Assembly: GCA_963706425.1 (NCBI GenBank)
Contig: CAVPMN010000020.1
Span: 806,001 to 870,000 of the forward strand
DNA length: 64,000 bases
Direction: 5' to 3'
Source: CAVPMN01 sp963706425
GTDB lineage: Bacteria; Actinomycetota; Acidimicrobiia; Acidimicrobiales; Acidimicrobilacustridaceae
Position 1 is the first letter of the stretch; each line of letters begins with the position of its first letter. The notes under the pieces were generated by a model. That model worked only from the letters and a program-made list of their open reading frames with translations, had not been told where the DNA came from and did no database searches. Positions 47,427 to 55,990 of this stretch are shown in pieces. The translations under genes and the position numbers were made by a program.

Positions 47427-48216
47427 TCAGAGGTCGAGCAGCGTGTCGAGGCCGATGGTCAAGCCCGGGCGCTCGGCCACCATCTTGGCGGCCAGCACCA
47501 CCCCCGGCATGAACGACGAGCGGTCGTAGGAGTCGTGGCGCAGCGTGAGCGTCTGGCCGGTGGTGCCGAAGATCACCTCTTGGTGCGCCACCATGCCCTT
47601 GATGCGCAGCGAGTGCACCGGGATCTGGGCCGGGCCCTTGCCGCCGCGTGCCCCGGGCACCACCTCGGTGGTGGTCGGGTCGGGCAACCAGTCGGACGAG
47701 GCCGCGGCCATGCGCTCGGCGGTGAGCATGGCGGTGCCCGACGGCGCGTCGATCTTCTGGTCGTGGTGCAACTCGATCACCTCGGCCGACTCGAAGTAGG
47801 GGCTGGCCAACTCGGCGAAGCGCATCATCAGCACCGCACCGATGGCGAAGTTGGGCGCGATCACGCAGTTGCTCTTGCGGAACGCTTGGCGGAACCGCTC
47901 GTAGTCGTCGTCGGTGAAACCCGTGGTGCCCACCACCGCGTGGATGCCGTGGTCGGCGAGCCAGACGAGGTTCTCGCGTGCCGCCGCCAGCTGGGTGAAG
48001 TCGATCGACCACGTCGGCCCGGGCCGACACGAAGGCCTCCGGACCGGCGGCGAGCTGCCAGGGCAGGTCGACCCCGGTGACCTGGCGCAGGTCGAGGCCC
48101 GCATGGAACGGATCGACCGCGGCCACCAGCTCGAGGCCGGGGTCGTCGTAGACCGCCTTGCACACGGTGCTACCCATCCGCCCGCCCGCCCCGAACACTC
48201 CTACGCGGCACGTCAT
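47427..48216 (-). CDS. dapB: 4-hydroxy-tetrahydrodipicolinate reductase, one frame change
   Basis: NAD(P)H reductase forming tetrahydrodipicolinate. N-terminal Rossmann motif (RVGVFGAGGRMGSTVCKAVY) reads from ATG 48216. The rest (DFTQLAAARENLVWLADHGI, VGTTGFTDDDYERF, APNFAIGAVLMMRFAELAS, ELHHDQKIDAPSGTAMLTAE with the conserved Lys) is in another frame. One extra base near 48003-48010 (VV-I-DFTQ) explains it. Length after correction is ~262 residues, normal for actinobacterial DapB. Confidence 0.9.
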
Positions 48217-48277
48217 GGCGGCCACCCTACTGCGGCTCCAGGAAGCGGGTCCTGGGCCCGACCTCGGCTCAACACCA

Positions 48278-48328
48278 CGAACTGTTCACCGAGAACGCCG
48301 TTTTCCGGCTTCCTGGGTGAACAGTTCG
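48278..48328. terminator. Hairpin with 13-bp arms between M16 protease and dapB
   Basis: CGAACTGTTCACC (48278-48290) pairs perfectly with GGTGAACAGTTCG (48316-48328) around a 25-base loop that itself contains a GCCG/CGGC mini-stem and a T4 run. It lies 12 bases after the protease stop. Probable transcription terminator; not an SOS box despite the GAAC/GTTC content, since spacing is wrong. Confidence 0.55.
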
Positions 48329-48339
48329 GAGCTGGTGGG

Positions 48340-49587
48340 TCAGATGCCGGCGAGGTCGCGCTCGCTCACGGGACCGACCGCCGAGACGGCCCGAGGACCG
48401 GAGAACACCTTCCGGAGCACCCGGGTGGCGTCGTCGGGGGTGACGGCGCGGATGCGGGCGAGCTGTTCGTCGACCGGGATCACCTCGCCCCTCGTGATCT
48501 CGCCGCTGCCGATGCGCATCATCCGGCTGGCGCTGTCCTCCAGGCCGAGCAACATCGACCCCTCGATGCAACCGACCGCGGTGCGATGCTCCTCGGCGGT
48601 GATGCCGTCGGCCAACAGGTCGGCGATGACTCCGTCGATGACCTCGATCAGCTCGCCGAGACGGGCCGGCGCCGTGCCTGCGTAGATCATCGTGGCGCCG
48701 GCGTCGCGATAGGTCGATGGCGAGGAGAACACCGTGTAGGCCAAGCCGCGCTCCTCGCGCACCTCTTGGAACAGGCGGCTCGACATGCCACCGCCGAGCA
48801 CCTGGTTGGCGACCCACAAGGCATAGCGATCGGGGTCGTCGTAGTGCATCGAGCGCCACCCGAGCGCGAGGTGCACCTGCTCGATCGGCCGTTCGACGAC
48901 CGTGAGCGGGATGAGGGTGTCGTCCGGCGCCTGTCGGGTGGGCGGCGTGCCCGGTTCCGAGCTCGAGAAGAAGTCGGCCACCGCGTCGACCACCTGATCG
49001 TGATGGAGGTTGCCGGCGGCGGCCACCACCAGGTTGGCCGGTCGGTAGTGATGACCGTGGAAGCCGGCGATGGTGTCGCGCGGCATCGACTCGATGGTCT
49101 GTTCGGTGCCCAACGTCTCGCGCCCGAGCGGATGACCGGGGAAGAGCCCCTCGTAGAGCCGGGTGCCCACCACGTCGTCGGGGGCGTCCTCGCTCATGAG
49201 GATCTCCTCGAGGATCACCTCGCGCTCGGCATCGATCTCGTTGGCCCGGAACGCAGGGTGCGCCACCACGTCGGTGAGCAGGTCGAGACCGAACGCCAAC
49301 TGGTCGACCGGCAGGCGCGTGTAGAAGGCCGTGTGCTCGCGCGTGGTGAACGCGTTCATCTCGCCGCCGACACAATCGACCGCCACCGCGATGCTGCGGG
49401 CCGACCGGGTGTCGGTGCCCTTGAACAGCAGGTGCTCGAGGAAGTGCGAGGCGCCGGCGAGCTCCTCGGTCTCGTCGCGCGAGCCCACGCCCACCCACAC
49501 ACCCGTCGTGACCGAACGCGCCTCGGGCATCCGCTCGGTGACGATGCGGATGCCCGATGGCAGCGTGGTCTTCTCGCAGTCAGCCAC
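48340..49587 (-). CDS. M16 family zinc peptidase (PepR/YmxG-like)
   Basis: 415-residue processing-type metallopeptidase. The inverted zinc motif HxxEH is HFLEH (His48, Glu51, His52) with the downstream Glu in the EREVILEEILMSED region; FNAFT-like GGEMNAFTTREHTAFYTRLP and the second, inactive half (NQVLGGGMSSRLFQEVREER) are typical. Orthologues follow pnp in most actinobacteria and bacilli (M. tuberculosis PepR). Start ATG 49587, 41 bases after the pnp stop. Confidence 0.92.
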   Translation of the reverse strand: MADCEKTTLPSGIRIVTERMPEARSVTTGVWVGVGSRDETEELAGASHFLEHLLFKGTDTRSARSIAVAVDCVGGEMNAFTTREHTAFYTRLPVDQLAFGLDLLTDVVAHPAFRANEIDAEREVILEEILMSEDAPDDVVGTRLYEGLFPGHPLGRETLGTEQTIESMPRDTIAGFHGHHYRPANLVVAAAGNLHHDQVVDAVADFFSSSEPGTPPTRQAPDDTLIPLTVVERPIEQVHLALGWRSMHYDDPDRYALWVANQVLGGGMSSRLFQEVREERGLAYTVFSSPSTYRDAGATMIYAGTAPARLGELIEVIDGVIADLLADGITAEEHRTAVGCIEGSMLLGLEDSASRMMRIGSGEITRGEVIPVDEQLARIRAVTPDDATRVLRKVFSGPRAVSAVGPVSERDLAGI

Positions 49588-49628
49588 GTGAGCGGTCGGC
49601 TGCGGGGAACCGGGGAGTGCGGACGTGC

Positions 49629-52076
49629 TCAGCGGCGTCGACCGCCGCCACCGCCACCGCCGCTGCGCCGACGGCCACCGCCGCCACCGCCACGACCACC
49701 GCGGTCGCCGCCACCGCCACCGGCGGTCTCGGGACCGAGATCGCCGAACTCCTGGCGCACCTCGGCGTCGAAGGCGTCCTCGAAGGAGACGTACTCGCGA
49801 TCGCCGCCCGAGCCACCGTCGCCGGTCGACTCGGAACGCTCGGACCGGCCGCGATCACCGCGGTCGCCGCGATCACCACGGTCGCCACCGTCGCCGGCCT
49901 CGGCCGGAGGCGACGACGCCATGCTCAGCGACACCTTGCCGTTGGGGTCGACGTCGTCGACCCGCACCTCGACCTCGTCGCCGAGGGCCAGCACGTCTTC
50001 GACCTTGTCGATGCGCTTGCCGCCACCGATCTTCGAGATGTGCAGCAGGCCGTCACGGCCCGGGAGGATGTTGACGAACGCACCGAACTTGGTGATGTTG
50101 ACCACCCGACCGTTGTAGGTCTGGCCGACGTCGGCGGTGGGCGGGTTGAGGATGAGGCGGATCTGACGCTCGGCCTCGGCCACCGCGCCACCGTCGGTGG
50201 AGCCGATGCTCACCACGCCGACCGTGCCGTCGTCGTCGACGCTGATGTCGGCGCCGGTCTCCTGCTGGATGGCGTTGATGACCTTGCCCTTCGGGCCGAT
50301 GACCTCGCCGATCTTGTCGATCGGGATCTCGAAGTTGATGATCTTCGGGGCGGTCGGGCCCACCTCGTCGCGAGGTGCGGCGATGGCGCTGGCCATGACG
50401 TCGAGGATCGCCAGGCGAGCTTCCTTGGCCTGCTGCAGCGCCTGCTTGAGCACGTCGGCGGGGATGCCGTCGATCTTGGTGTCGAGCTGCAGGGCGGTGA
50501 CCACCTCGGCGCTGCCGGCGACCTTGAAGTCCATGTCGCCGAACGCGTCCTCGGCACCGAGGATGTCGGTGAGGGTGGTGTACTTGCCCTCGGCGAACAC
50601 CAGGCCCATGGCGATGCCGGCGACGGGTGCCTTGAGGGGCACGCCGGCGTCCATCATCGACAGGGTCGAGCCGCACACCGAGCCCATCGACGTGGAGCCG
50701 TTGGACGACAGCACGTCGGACACGGTGCGGATGGTGTAGCCGAACTCGGACTTCGACGGCAGCACCGGCACGAGCGCGCGCTCGGCGAGCATGCCGTGGC
50801 CGATCTCGCGACGCTTCGGGCCGCGCATGAAGCCGGTCTCACCGGTCGAGTAGGGCGGGAAGTTGTAGTGGTGCATGTAGCGCTTGCGATCGACCACGCC
50901 GAGCGTGTCGAGCATCTGCTCCATGCGGGGCATGCCGAGGGTGGTCACGTTGAGGACCTGGGTCTCACCACGCTGGAACAGGCCCGAGCCGTGGACGGCC
51001 GGCAGCACGCCGACCTCGGCCGACAGCGGGCGGATGTCCTTCGGGCCACGCCCGTCGATGCGCACACCGTCTTCGACGATGCGCTTGCGCACGAGCGCCT
51101 TGGTGAGCGACCGCACCGCAGCCTTGATCTGGCTCTCGGCGCCGTCGACCTCGGCGAACCGGGGCAGCAGCTCGTCGATGATCTCGGCGCGGGCGGCGGC
51201 CTCGGCCTCGAGCCGGTCGGCCTTGTCGGCGATCAGCTGGCTGGCCTGCACACGATCGCGGCCGGCCTCTTCGACGGCGGCGTAGATCTCGGGCGAGTAG
51301 TCGACCGACACCTCGTAGGGCATGGTCTCCTTCGAGCCGGCCTTGCTCGCCAGCTCGCGCTGCATCTCGATCGACTCGCGGATCCAGGTCTTGGCGGCCT
51401 CGAGGCCGTCGGCCACGACATCCTCGTCGACCTTGGGCGCACCCGCTTCGAACGCCGGCCAGGCGTTCTCGGTGCCACCGGCCTCGACCATCATGATGGC
51501 GACGTCGCCGTCGTCGAGCAGACGACCGGCCACGACCATCTCGAACGTGCCCTCTTCGCCCTCCTCGTAGGTGGGGTACGGGGTCCACTCGCCCTGGTCG
51601 GTGTAGGCGATGCGCACGGCGCCGATGGGGCCGTCGAACGGGATGCCCGACAGCGACAGGGCGGCCGACGCGCCGTTGATCATCAGCACGTCGTGGGGGT
51701 TCTGCTGATCGGTGGCCAGCACCGTGCCCACCACGTGGACCTCGTTGCGGAACCCGTCGGGGAAGCAGGGGCGCAGCGGCCGGTCGGTGAGCCGGCAGGT
51801 GAGGATGGCATCGTCGCTGGCCTTGCCCTCCCGCCGGAAGAACGAGCCGGGGATCTTGCCTGCGGCGTACATGCGCTCTTCGACATCGACCGTGAGCGGG
51901 AAGAAGTCGGCGCCCGGTCGGGGGGCCTTGGCCGCCGTGGCGGTCACCAGGATGGCGGTGTCGCCCAGGCGAACCAGGACGGCACCATCGGCGAGACCAG
52001 CGAGCTTGCCGGTCTCGAAGGAAAGGGTCTTTGCTGAGCCGGCCACCTGGCCGGACACGGAAATGGCTTCCGCCAT
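49629..52076 (-). CDS. pnp: Polyribonucleotide nucleotidyltransferase
   Basis: 3'-5' phosphorolytic exoribonuclease, 815 residues. Two RNase PH domains (first with FFPLTVDVEERMYAAGKIPG and FFRREGK; second with SDVLSSNGSTSMGSVCGSTL), the helical linker, then KH (IGEVIGPKGKVINAIQQETG) and S1 (TYNGRVVNITKFGAFVNILP) RNA-binding domains. The last ~105 residues form an acidic then Gly/Arg-rich tail with GDR repeats. Start ATG 52076 has AAGGAGC upstream. Long leader hairpins precede it (52092-52188). Confidence 0.97.
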   Translation of the reverse strand: MAEAISVSGQVAGSAKTLSFETGKLAGLADGAVLVRLGDTAILVTATAAKAPRPGADFFPLTVDVEERMYAAGKIPGSFFRREGKASDDAILTCRLTDRPLRPCFPDGFRNEVHVVGTVLATDQQNPHDVLMINGASAALSLSGIPFDGPIGAVRIAYTDQGEWTPYPTYEEGEEGTFEMVVAGRLLDDGDVAIMMVEAGGTENAWPAFEAGAPKVDEDVVADGLEAAKTWIRESIEMQRELASKAGSKETMPYEVSVDYSPEIYAAVEEAGRDRVQASQLIADKADRLEAEAAARAEIIDELLPRFAEVDGAESQIKAAVRSLTKALVRKRIVEDGVRIDGRGPKDIRPLSAEVGVLPAVHGSGLFQRGETQVLNVTTLGMPRMEQMLDTLGVVDRKRYMHHYNFPPYSTGETGFMRGPKRREIGHGMLAERALVPVLPSKSEFGYTIRTVSDVLSSNGSTSMGSVCGSTLSMMDAGVPLKAPVAGIAMGLVFAEGKYTTLTDILGAEDAFGDMDFKVAGSAEVVTALQLDTKIDGIPADVLKQALQQAKEARLAILDVMASAIAAPRDEVGPTAPKIINFEIPIDKIGEVIGPKGKVINAIQQETGADISVDDDGTVGVVSIGSTDGGAVAEAERQIRLILNPPTADVGQTYNGRVVNITKFGAFVNILPGRDGLLHISKIGGGKRIDKVEDVLALGDEVEVRVDDVDPNGKVSLSMASSPPAEAGDGGDRGDRGDRGDRGRSERSESTGDGGSGGDREYVSFEDAFDAEVRQEFGDLGPETAGGGGGDRGGRGGGGGGRRRSGGGGGGGRRR

Positions 52077-52091
52077 GATTGCTCCTTACAT

Positions 52092-52188
52092 AGGGGCCAC
52101 TCGGCCCCTCATGGGTTGAGGCGGCGGCGGCGCCAGTTCCCAGTGGTGAGATACGGGATCGAGCCCCGTCCCCCACCACCGGCAACTG
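52092..52188 (-). promoter_or_regulatory. Structured pnp leader: two hairpins
   Basis: A small stem (GGGGCC 52093-52098 with GGCCCC 52103-52108) lies just before the pnp ribosome site. Further upstream, 15-base arms 52134-52148 and 52174-52188 match at 13 positions and enclose an inner ACGGG/CCCGT stem. In E. coli the pnp leader hairpin is cut by RNase III for autoregulation; a similar role here is inferred. Confidence 0.6.
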
Positions 52189-52220
52189 ACAGTCGCCCGG
52201 CCGCCGGGTATGTCGTTTCG

Positions 52221-52252
52221 AAAAGTGACGACGGCGACCTTTCGGTCGCCGT
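52221..52252 (-). terminator. Rho-independent terminator of rpsO
   Basis: ACGGCGACC (52231-52239) and GGTCGCCGT (52244-52252) form a 9-bp stem with a 4-base loop, 6 bases after the rpsO stop. On the minus strand the stem is followed within 6 bases by a T4 run. Readthrough to pnp would need this to be leaky. Confidence 0.8.
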
Positions 52253-52257
52253 GTGCG

Positions 52258-52536
52258 TCAGCGTCGCAGGCCGAGTTTGGCGATGATCGCCCGATAGCGC
52301 TCGACGTCGTTGTTCTTGACGTAGTCGAGCAGGCGACGGCGCCGGCCGACCAGCATGAGCAGTCCTCGCCGGCTGTGATGGTCCTTCTTGTGGACCTTCA
52401 GGTGCTCGGTGAGGTGGTTGATGCGATCGGTGAGCAGCGCAATCTGCACCTCGGGCGAGCCCGTATCGGTGTCGTGCGTGCGATGCTCGGCGATCGTGCC
52501 GGACTTCGGCGGCAGGTTGGTCGGCTCTCGGGACAT
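52258..52536 (-). CDS. rpsO: Small-subunit ribosomal protein uS15
   Basis: 92-residue primary 16S rRNA-binding protein, complete and of normal length apart from a slightly long N-terminus. Diagnostic blocks: TDTGSPEVQIALLTDRINHL, EHLKVHKKDHHSRRGLLMLV and RRRLLDYVKNNDVERYRAII. ATG 52536 is preceded by an AGAGGT. It lies upstream of pnp, as in nearly all bacteria, with a terminator hairpin and the structured leader between. Confidence 0.97.
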   Translation of the reverse strand: MSREPTNLPPKSGTIAEHRTHDTDTGSPEVQIALLTDRINHLTEHLKVHKKDHHSRRGLLMLVGRRRRLLDYVKNNDVERYRAIIAKLGLRR

Positions 52537-52706
52537 GCGTGTTGACCTCTGTATGGTGGGTATCGGACCCAGCTTCCCGGTTCGCTGGCCCACGTCTCGA
52601 CGACGGACGTCTCAGACGGAGCGCTGGCGGGACCGGAAGCGGTGGCCCACGAACAGGGCCGTGGGTCAGGCTAGCAGCGCCCCCCGGTTTCCGGCGAACC
52701 CCCAGG

Positions 52707-53777
52707 TCAGACGACAGTCCACTCGTAGCGGGGCTGGCGGTGCTCGGTGACGGCCTCGGAGTAGGTGTGATCGGGCGTCAGGGCCAGGATCGGGGCGTCG
52801 GGCTCGTAGAGGATCTCCTCGATCTCCTCGGTGGAGTCGGCGCCGGCGGCGGGCAGCTCGGCCCGGATGGCATCGCCCAGCCGACCGTCGAGCAGCTCGG
52901 CCACGATGGCGGGCAGGGTCTCGGGGTCGCGCAGCAGCCACGAGTGCGCCCCCCGCTTCACCGTCACCAGCTGCCCACGCGACCGCTCTGCCGCCGACTT
53001 CGCGGTGCACAGCGGCACCACCAGGTCGAACTCGCCGTGGATGACGAAGGTGGGCACCGACTCGACCGACAGGGTGTCGAGGATGTCGCCCGTGCCGCTC
53101 GACCGCAGGATCGAGACACCGGGGCCGATCAGGCGCCACGGCTGCATCACGTGACCGACGAGGGTCGGTGTGATCAGTCGGCCGAGCTTGCGCGCCTGTG
53201 ACGGGTCGGCCACCACCGGCACGGTCGCGGCCGCATCGATCATCAGCGCGGCGCCGAGGAAGCCCAGCAGCGGTGGTGAGATGCGGAAGAACTTCACCAA
53301 CCGGTCCCACTGGTCACCCACGATGGCGTCGATGAGCAGGGTGGCAATGGTGCGATCGGGCTCGTCGGCCGCGAGTTGGGCGACCACTCGCCCACCCATC
53401 GAGTGCCCCGCCGTCACCGCCTTGCGGATGCCGAGCTCTTCGATGGTGCGACCCATGAGGTCGGCGTAGTCGTCGAGCAGACCGCCACCGGTGGGCAGAC
53501 CTTGCGTGCCGCCATGGCCGGCCATGTCGATGGCCACGACCTTGAACCCCTTGCGCACCAGTCGGTGAAGCGTCTGCGCGTAGAGGAACCCCTCGGCCGT
53601 GAAGCCGTGGACGACGACGAGTGGCACACCGCGGCCGGCGACGGCGAGACCGACCTTGTGTCCGTCGGACAGTGTGAACGTGTGGCGCGCCAGCCGCGGT
53701 ATCGGTGCCGGGGTCGTCTCGGCGACCGCAGCGGGCTGATGCGTCGTCACATCGTTCACATTACGGTCGAATGCCAT
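52707..53777 (-). CDS. Alpha/beta-hydrolase
   Basis: About 356 residues: oxyanion strand PLVVVHGFTAEGFLYAQTLH, VVAIDMAGHGGTQG, nucleophile elbow TAGHSMGGRVVAQLA, catalytic Asp in IHGEFDLVVPL and His in VKRGAHSWLL. The C-terminal ~60 residues (ADSTEEIEEILYEPDAPILA) extend beyond the fold. ATG 53777 overlaps the divergent sulfotransferase ATG by two bases; GTG 53750 is a more comfortable start and would leave a small promoter gap. Substrate unknown. Confidence 0.85.
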   Translation of the reverse strand: MAFDRNVNDVTTHQPAAVAETTPAPIPRLARHTFTLSDGHKVGLAVAGRGVPLVVVHGFTAEGFLYAQTLHRLVRKGFKVVAIDMAGHGGTQGLPTGGGLLDDYADLMGRTIEELGIRKAVTAGHSMGGRVVAQLAADEPDRTIATLLIDAIVGDQWDRLVKFFRISPPLLGFLGAALMIDAAATVPVVADPSQARKLGRLITPTLVGHVMQPWRLIGPGVSILRSSGTGDILDTLSVESVPTFVIHGEFDLVVPLCTAKSAAERSRGQLVTVKRGAHSWLLRDPETLPAIVAELLDGRLGDAIRAELPAAGADSTEEIEEILYEPDAPILALTPDHTYSEAVTEHRQPRYEWTVV

Positions 53778-55032
53778 GTCAGCCGTGCACATCGACGACC
53801 TCGCCAATCCGCGATTCCCACCGGACGCCGAAGAGATCATCGCAGGCGCGGCCGCATTCGGCGAACAGGTCGTGCTCACGAGCGACGCGCTCTGCACCCA
53901 GGCGTTCACCGAAACGGGCATCGATGCGTTCGCCGATCCGTCGTTCACCGTTCGCCTCGACGTGCTGCTCGACGCCCTGTCGACCGAAGCCGGGCTGTCG
54001 CCCATGGGCAAGGTCACCACGTCGGTGCAGCTCACCCAGCTCCTGAAGAACCGGCTGCTGCTCGACGACCTGCTGCGACGGCATCCCGAGATCCACGACG
54101 TCGAGATCGCGCGGCCGATCATCATCGCGGGTCTGCCACGCACGGGCACCACCCACCTGCACAACCTGTTGTCGGCCGATCCAGCCCTGCGCTCGCTGCC
54201 GTACTGGGAGAGCCTCGAGCCCGTGCCGTCGCCAGCCGAGGCACAGCAGATCGCAGCCGGCGGGCCCGATCCGAGGTGGGCCCGCGCCGAGGCGGGCACG
54301 GCGTTCCTCGACTTGGCGCTTCCCTACTTCAAGCGCATGCACGAGATGACACCCGATCACGTGCACGAGGAGATCCAGCTGATGGCGATGGACTTCTCGA
54401 CCATGTTCTTCGAGACCACCGCACCGATGCCGTCGTGGCGTGACCACTACCTCGCCCACGACCAGACACCGCACTACGAGTACCTGAAGACGGTGCTCAA
54501 GGCGTTGCAGTACCTGCGGGGCGGAGAACGTTGGGTGTTGAAGTCACCGCAGCACCTCGAGCAGTTCGACGCGCTCATGCAGGTCTTCCCTGACGCAACC
54601 GTATTGGTGACCCATCGCGATCCGGTGTCGGTCACTGCGTCGATGAGCACGATGATCGCCTACACCTGTCGTCTCCATCTCGACCCGGTCGACCCTGTGG
54701 CGATCGGCCACTACTGGGCTGACCGCCTCGAGGTGATGCTGCGGTCGTGTGTCGAACGTCGGCACGTGCTGCCCGCCGACCAGTCCCTCGATGTGCGCTT
54801 CGAGCACTTCATGGCCGATGACATGGGCACCATCGAGCGCATCTACGAGCTCGCCGATCAACCGCTCGACGAACCGGCCCGCGCCGCGATGGAGGCTTAC
54901 GTCGCCACCCATCAACGCGACCGTCATGGCGGCCTTGTCTACGACCTCGCCGACTTCGACCTCGACCCAGACGCTGTCAGGGCCGAGAACTGCGTCTACA
55001 CCGAACGCTTCGAGGTGATCAACGACCACTGA
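53776..55032 (+). CDS. Sulfotransferase family protein
   Basis: 418 residues. The 5'-phosphosulfate-binding loop is visible as IAGLPRTGTTHLHNLLSADP (residue ~118) and the 3'-phosphate region as VLKSPQHLEQFDALMQVFPD and VTHRDPVSVTASMSTM. Relatives are abundant in mycobacteria and marine actinobacteria, where they are thought to use PAPS to sulfate lipids or sterol-like substrates; the acceptor is unknown. Codon use is slightly less GC-extreme than neighbours. It is divergent from the hydrolase with overlapping start codons and convergent with the GerMN lipoprotein. Confidence 0.85.
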   Translation: MSAVHIDDLANPRFPPDAEEIIAGAAAFGEQVVLTSDALCTQAFTETGIDAFADPSFTVRLDVLLDALSTEAGLSPMGKVTTSVQLTQLLKNRLLLDDLLRRHPEIHDVEIARPIIIAGLPRTGTTHLHNLLSADPALRSLPYWESLEPVPSPAEAQQIAAGGPDPRWARAEAGTAFLDLALPYFKRMHEMTPDHVHEEIQLMAMDFSTMFFETTAPMPSWRDHYLAHDQTPHYEYLKTVLKALQYLRGGERWVLKSPQHLEQFDALMQVFPDATVLVTHRDPVSVTASMSTMIAYTCRLHLDPVDPVAIGHYWADRLEVMLRSCVERRHVLPADQSLDVRFEHFMADDMGTIERIYELADQPLDEPARAAMEAYVATHQRDRHGGLVYDLADFDLDPDAVRAENCVYTERFEVINDH

Positions 55033-55064
55033 GCGCCAGTCGGTCGAATGGCGGTGGCACCCGG

Positions 55065-55913
55065 TCAGCCCATCTGGACAGGAACCTCGTAGACGTCAGC
55101 CTGCTCACCCGTCTCGGCGCTCGTCTGGAACACGATTACCGCACCCAGACCCGTACGGTCGGTGGAGAACTCGACCGTGAACTCGAACTCGCCCCACGTG
55201 CCGTTGCCGGCGGTGGCGGTCGTGAAGCCCTCCTCGATGATCAGGCCCTCGGGGTCGGTGACCGAGTACTCGACGTTGGCCTCGAAGGTGTTCGACATTC
55301 CCGAAACGGTGACCGGTGACATCACGTCACTGCCCGGGAGAGGCGACTCGACCAGGATGTTCGGGGTCACGTTGGTGAAGTCGGTGCGGTCGACCTCCGT
55401 GGCGGGGATGCCCTCGCCGCCGATCGACTCGACATCTGCGCCGTCGATCTGGAAGCTCACCGTGTCGACGTCGTCGAACTGGGTCACGGTGAACACGACC
55501 TGCGCGACACGGGCCTGCATCGAGAGGCTTCCGCCGCCCGACTCGAACTCAGCCGACAGGTCGATCGTGGCCATGCCGCCGGAGACCTCAAGGCTCATCA
55601 GCTCAGTGCCATCGGGGATCTCGCTCGACATGCCGATCTCGGCGTCGAACTCGTCGGGTCCGGCGAGCAGTTCTTCGAGCGCGCCCTCGACCTTGTCGTC
55701 AGCGTCGGTCGTCGCGCCACCTGTGGCGATCTTCTCGTCACGCATGAAGTACACAGCTACAGCCTCGCCGACCTGAGGCGTGGTACCGGTCGCAGCACCA
55801 GTCGTGGCTGTCGTGGCGCTCGTGATCGCACCGTCGTCATCGTCGTCGCCACACGCAGTCAGCCCGATGACCAGCACAGAGCACGCGAACAAGGTCAAGA
55901 GCATTCGTCTCAT
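55065..55913 (-). CDS. Lipoprotein with GerMN and Gmad2 (immunoglobulin-like) domains
   Basis: 282 residues. Signal peptide with lipobox (FACSVLVIGLTAC, Cys21), Asp/Thr-rich linker, a GerMN domain (AVAVYFMRDEKI ... VEGALEELLAGP ... VSGGMATIDLSAEFESGGGS) and a C-terminal Gmad2 immunoglobulin-like domain (NILVESPLPGSDVMSPVTVS ... WGEFEFTVEFS). The pair is named from spore-germination proteins but is common in non-sporulating actinobacteria (compare LpqB), where it is thought to bind envelope components. Codon bias and base composition are slightly AT-richer than the block. ATG 55913. Confidence 0.87.
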   Translation of the reverse strand: MRRMLLTLFACSVLVIGLTACGDDDDDGAITSATTATTGAATGTTPQVGEAVAVYFMRDEKIATGGATTDADDKVEGALEELLAGPDEFDAEIGMSSEIPDGTELMSLEVSGGMATIDLSAEFESGGGSLSMQARVAQVVFTVTQFDDVDTVSFQIDGADVESIGGEGIPATEVDRTDFTNVTPNILVESPLPGSDVMSPVTVSGMSNTFEANVEYSVTDPEGLIIEEGFTTATAGNGTWGEFEFTVEFSTDRTGLGAVIVFQTSAETGEQADVYEVPVQMG

Positions 55914-55990
55914 ACTTCAAGCCTGCGACCGGCAGATCCGAGCGCAAAGGGCAGAAGGTCCCAACTTCGTGCCTCATGCGCAGCGGCGGT

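Noticed and set aside
48278..48328. GAAC/GTTC pairs resembling an SOS box
   Set aside because: The two halves are 25 bases apart instead of 4, and they form a perfect hairpin after a stop codon, so a terminator is the better reading.
52150..52176. tRNA T-arm-like hairpin (5-bp stem, 7-base loop)
   Set aside because: No matching acceptor stem, D-arm or anticodon arm on either strand at tRNA distances; it is part of the pnp leader fold.
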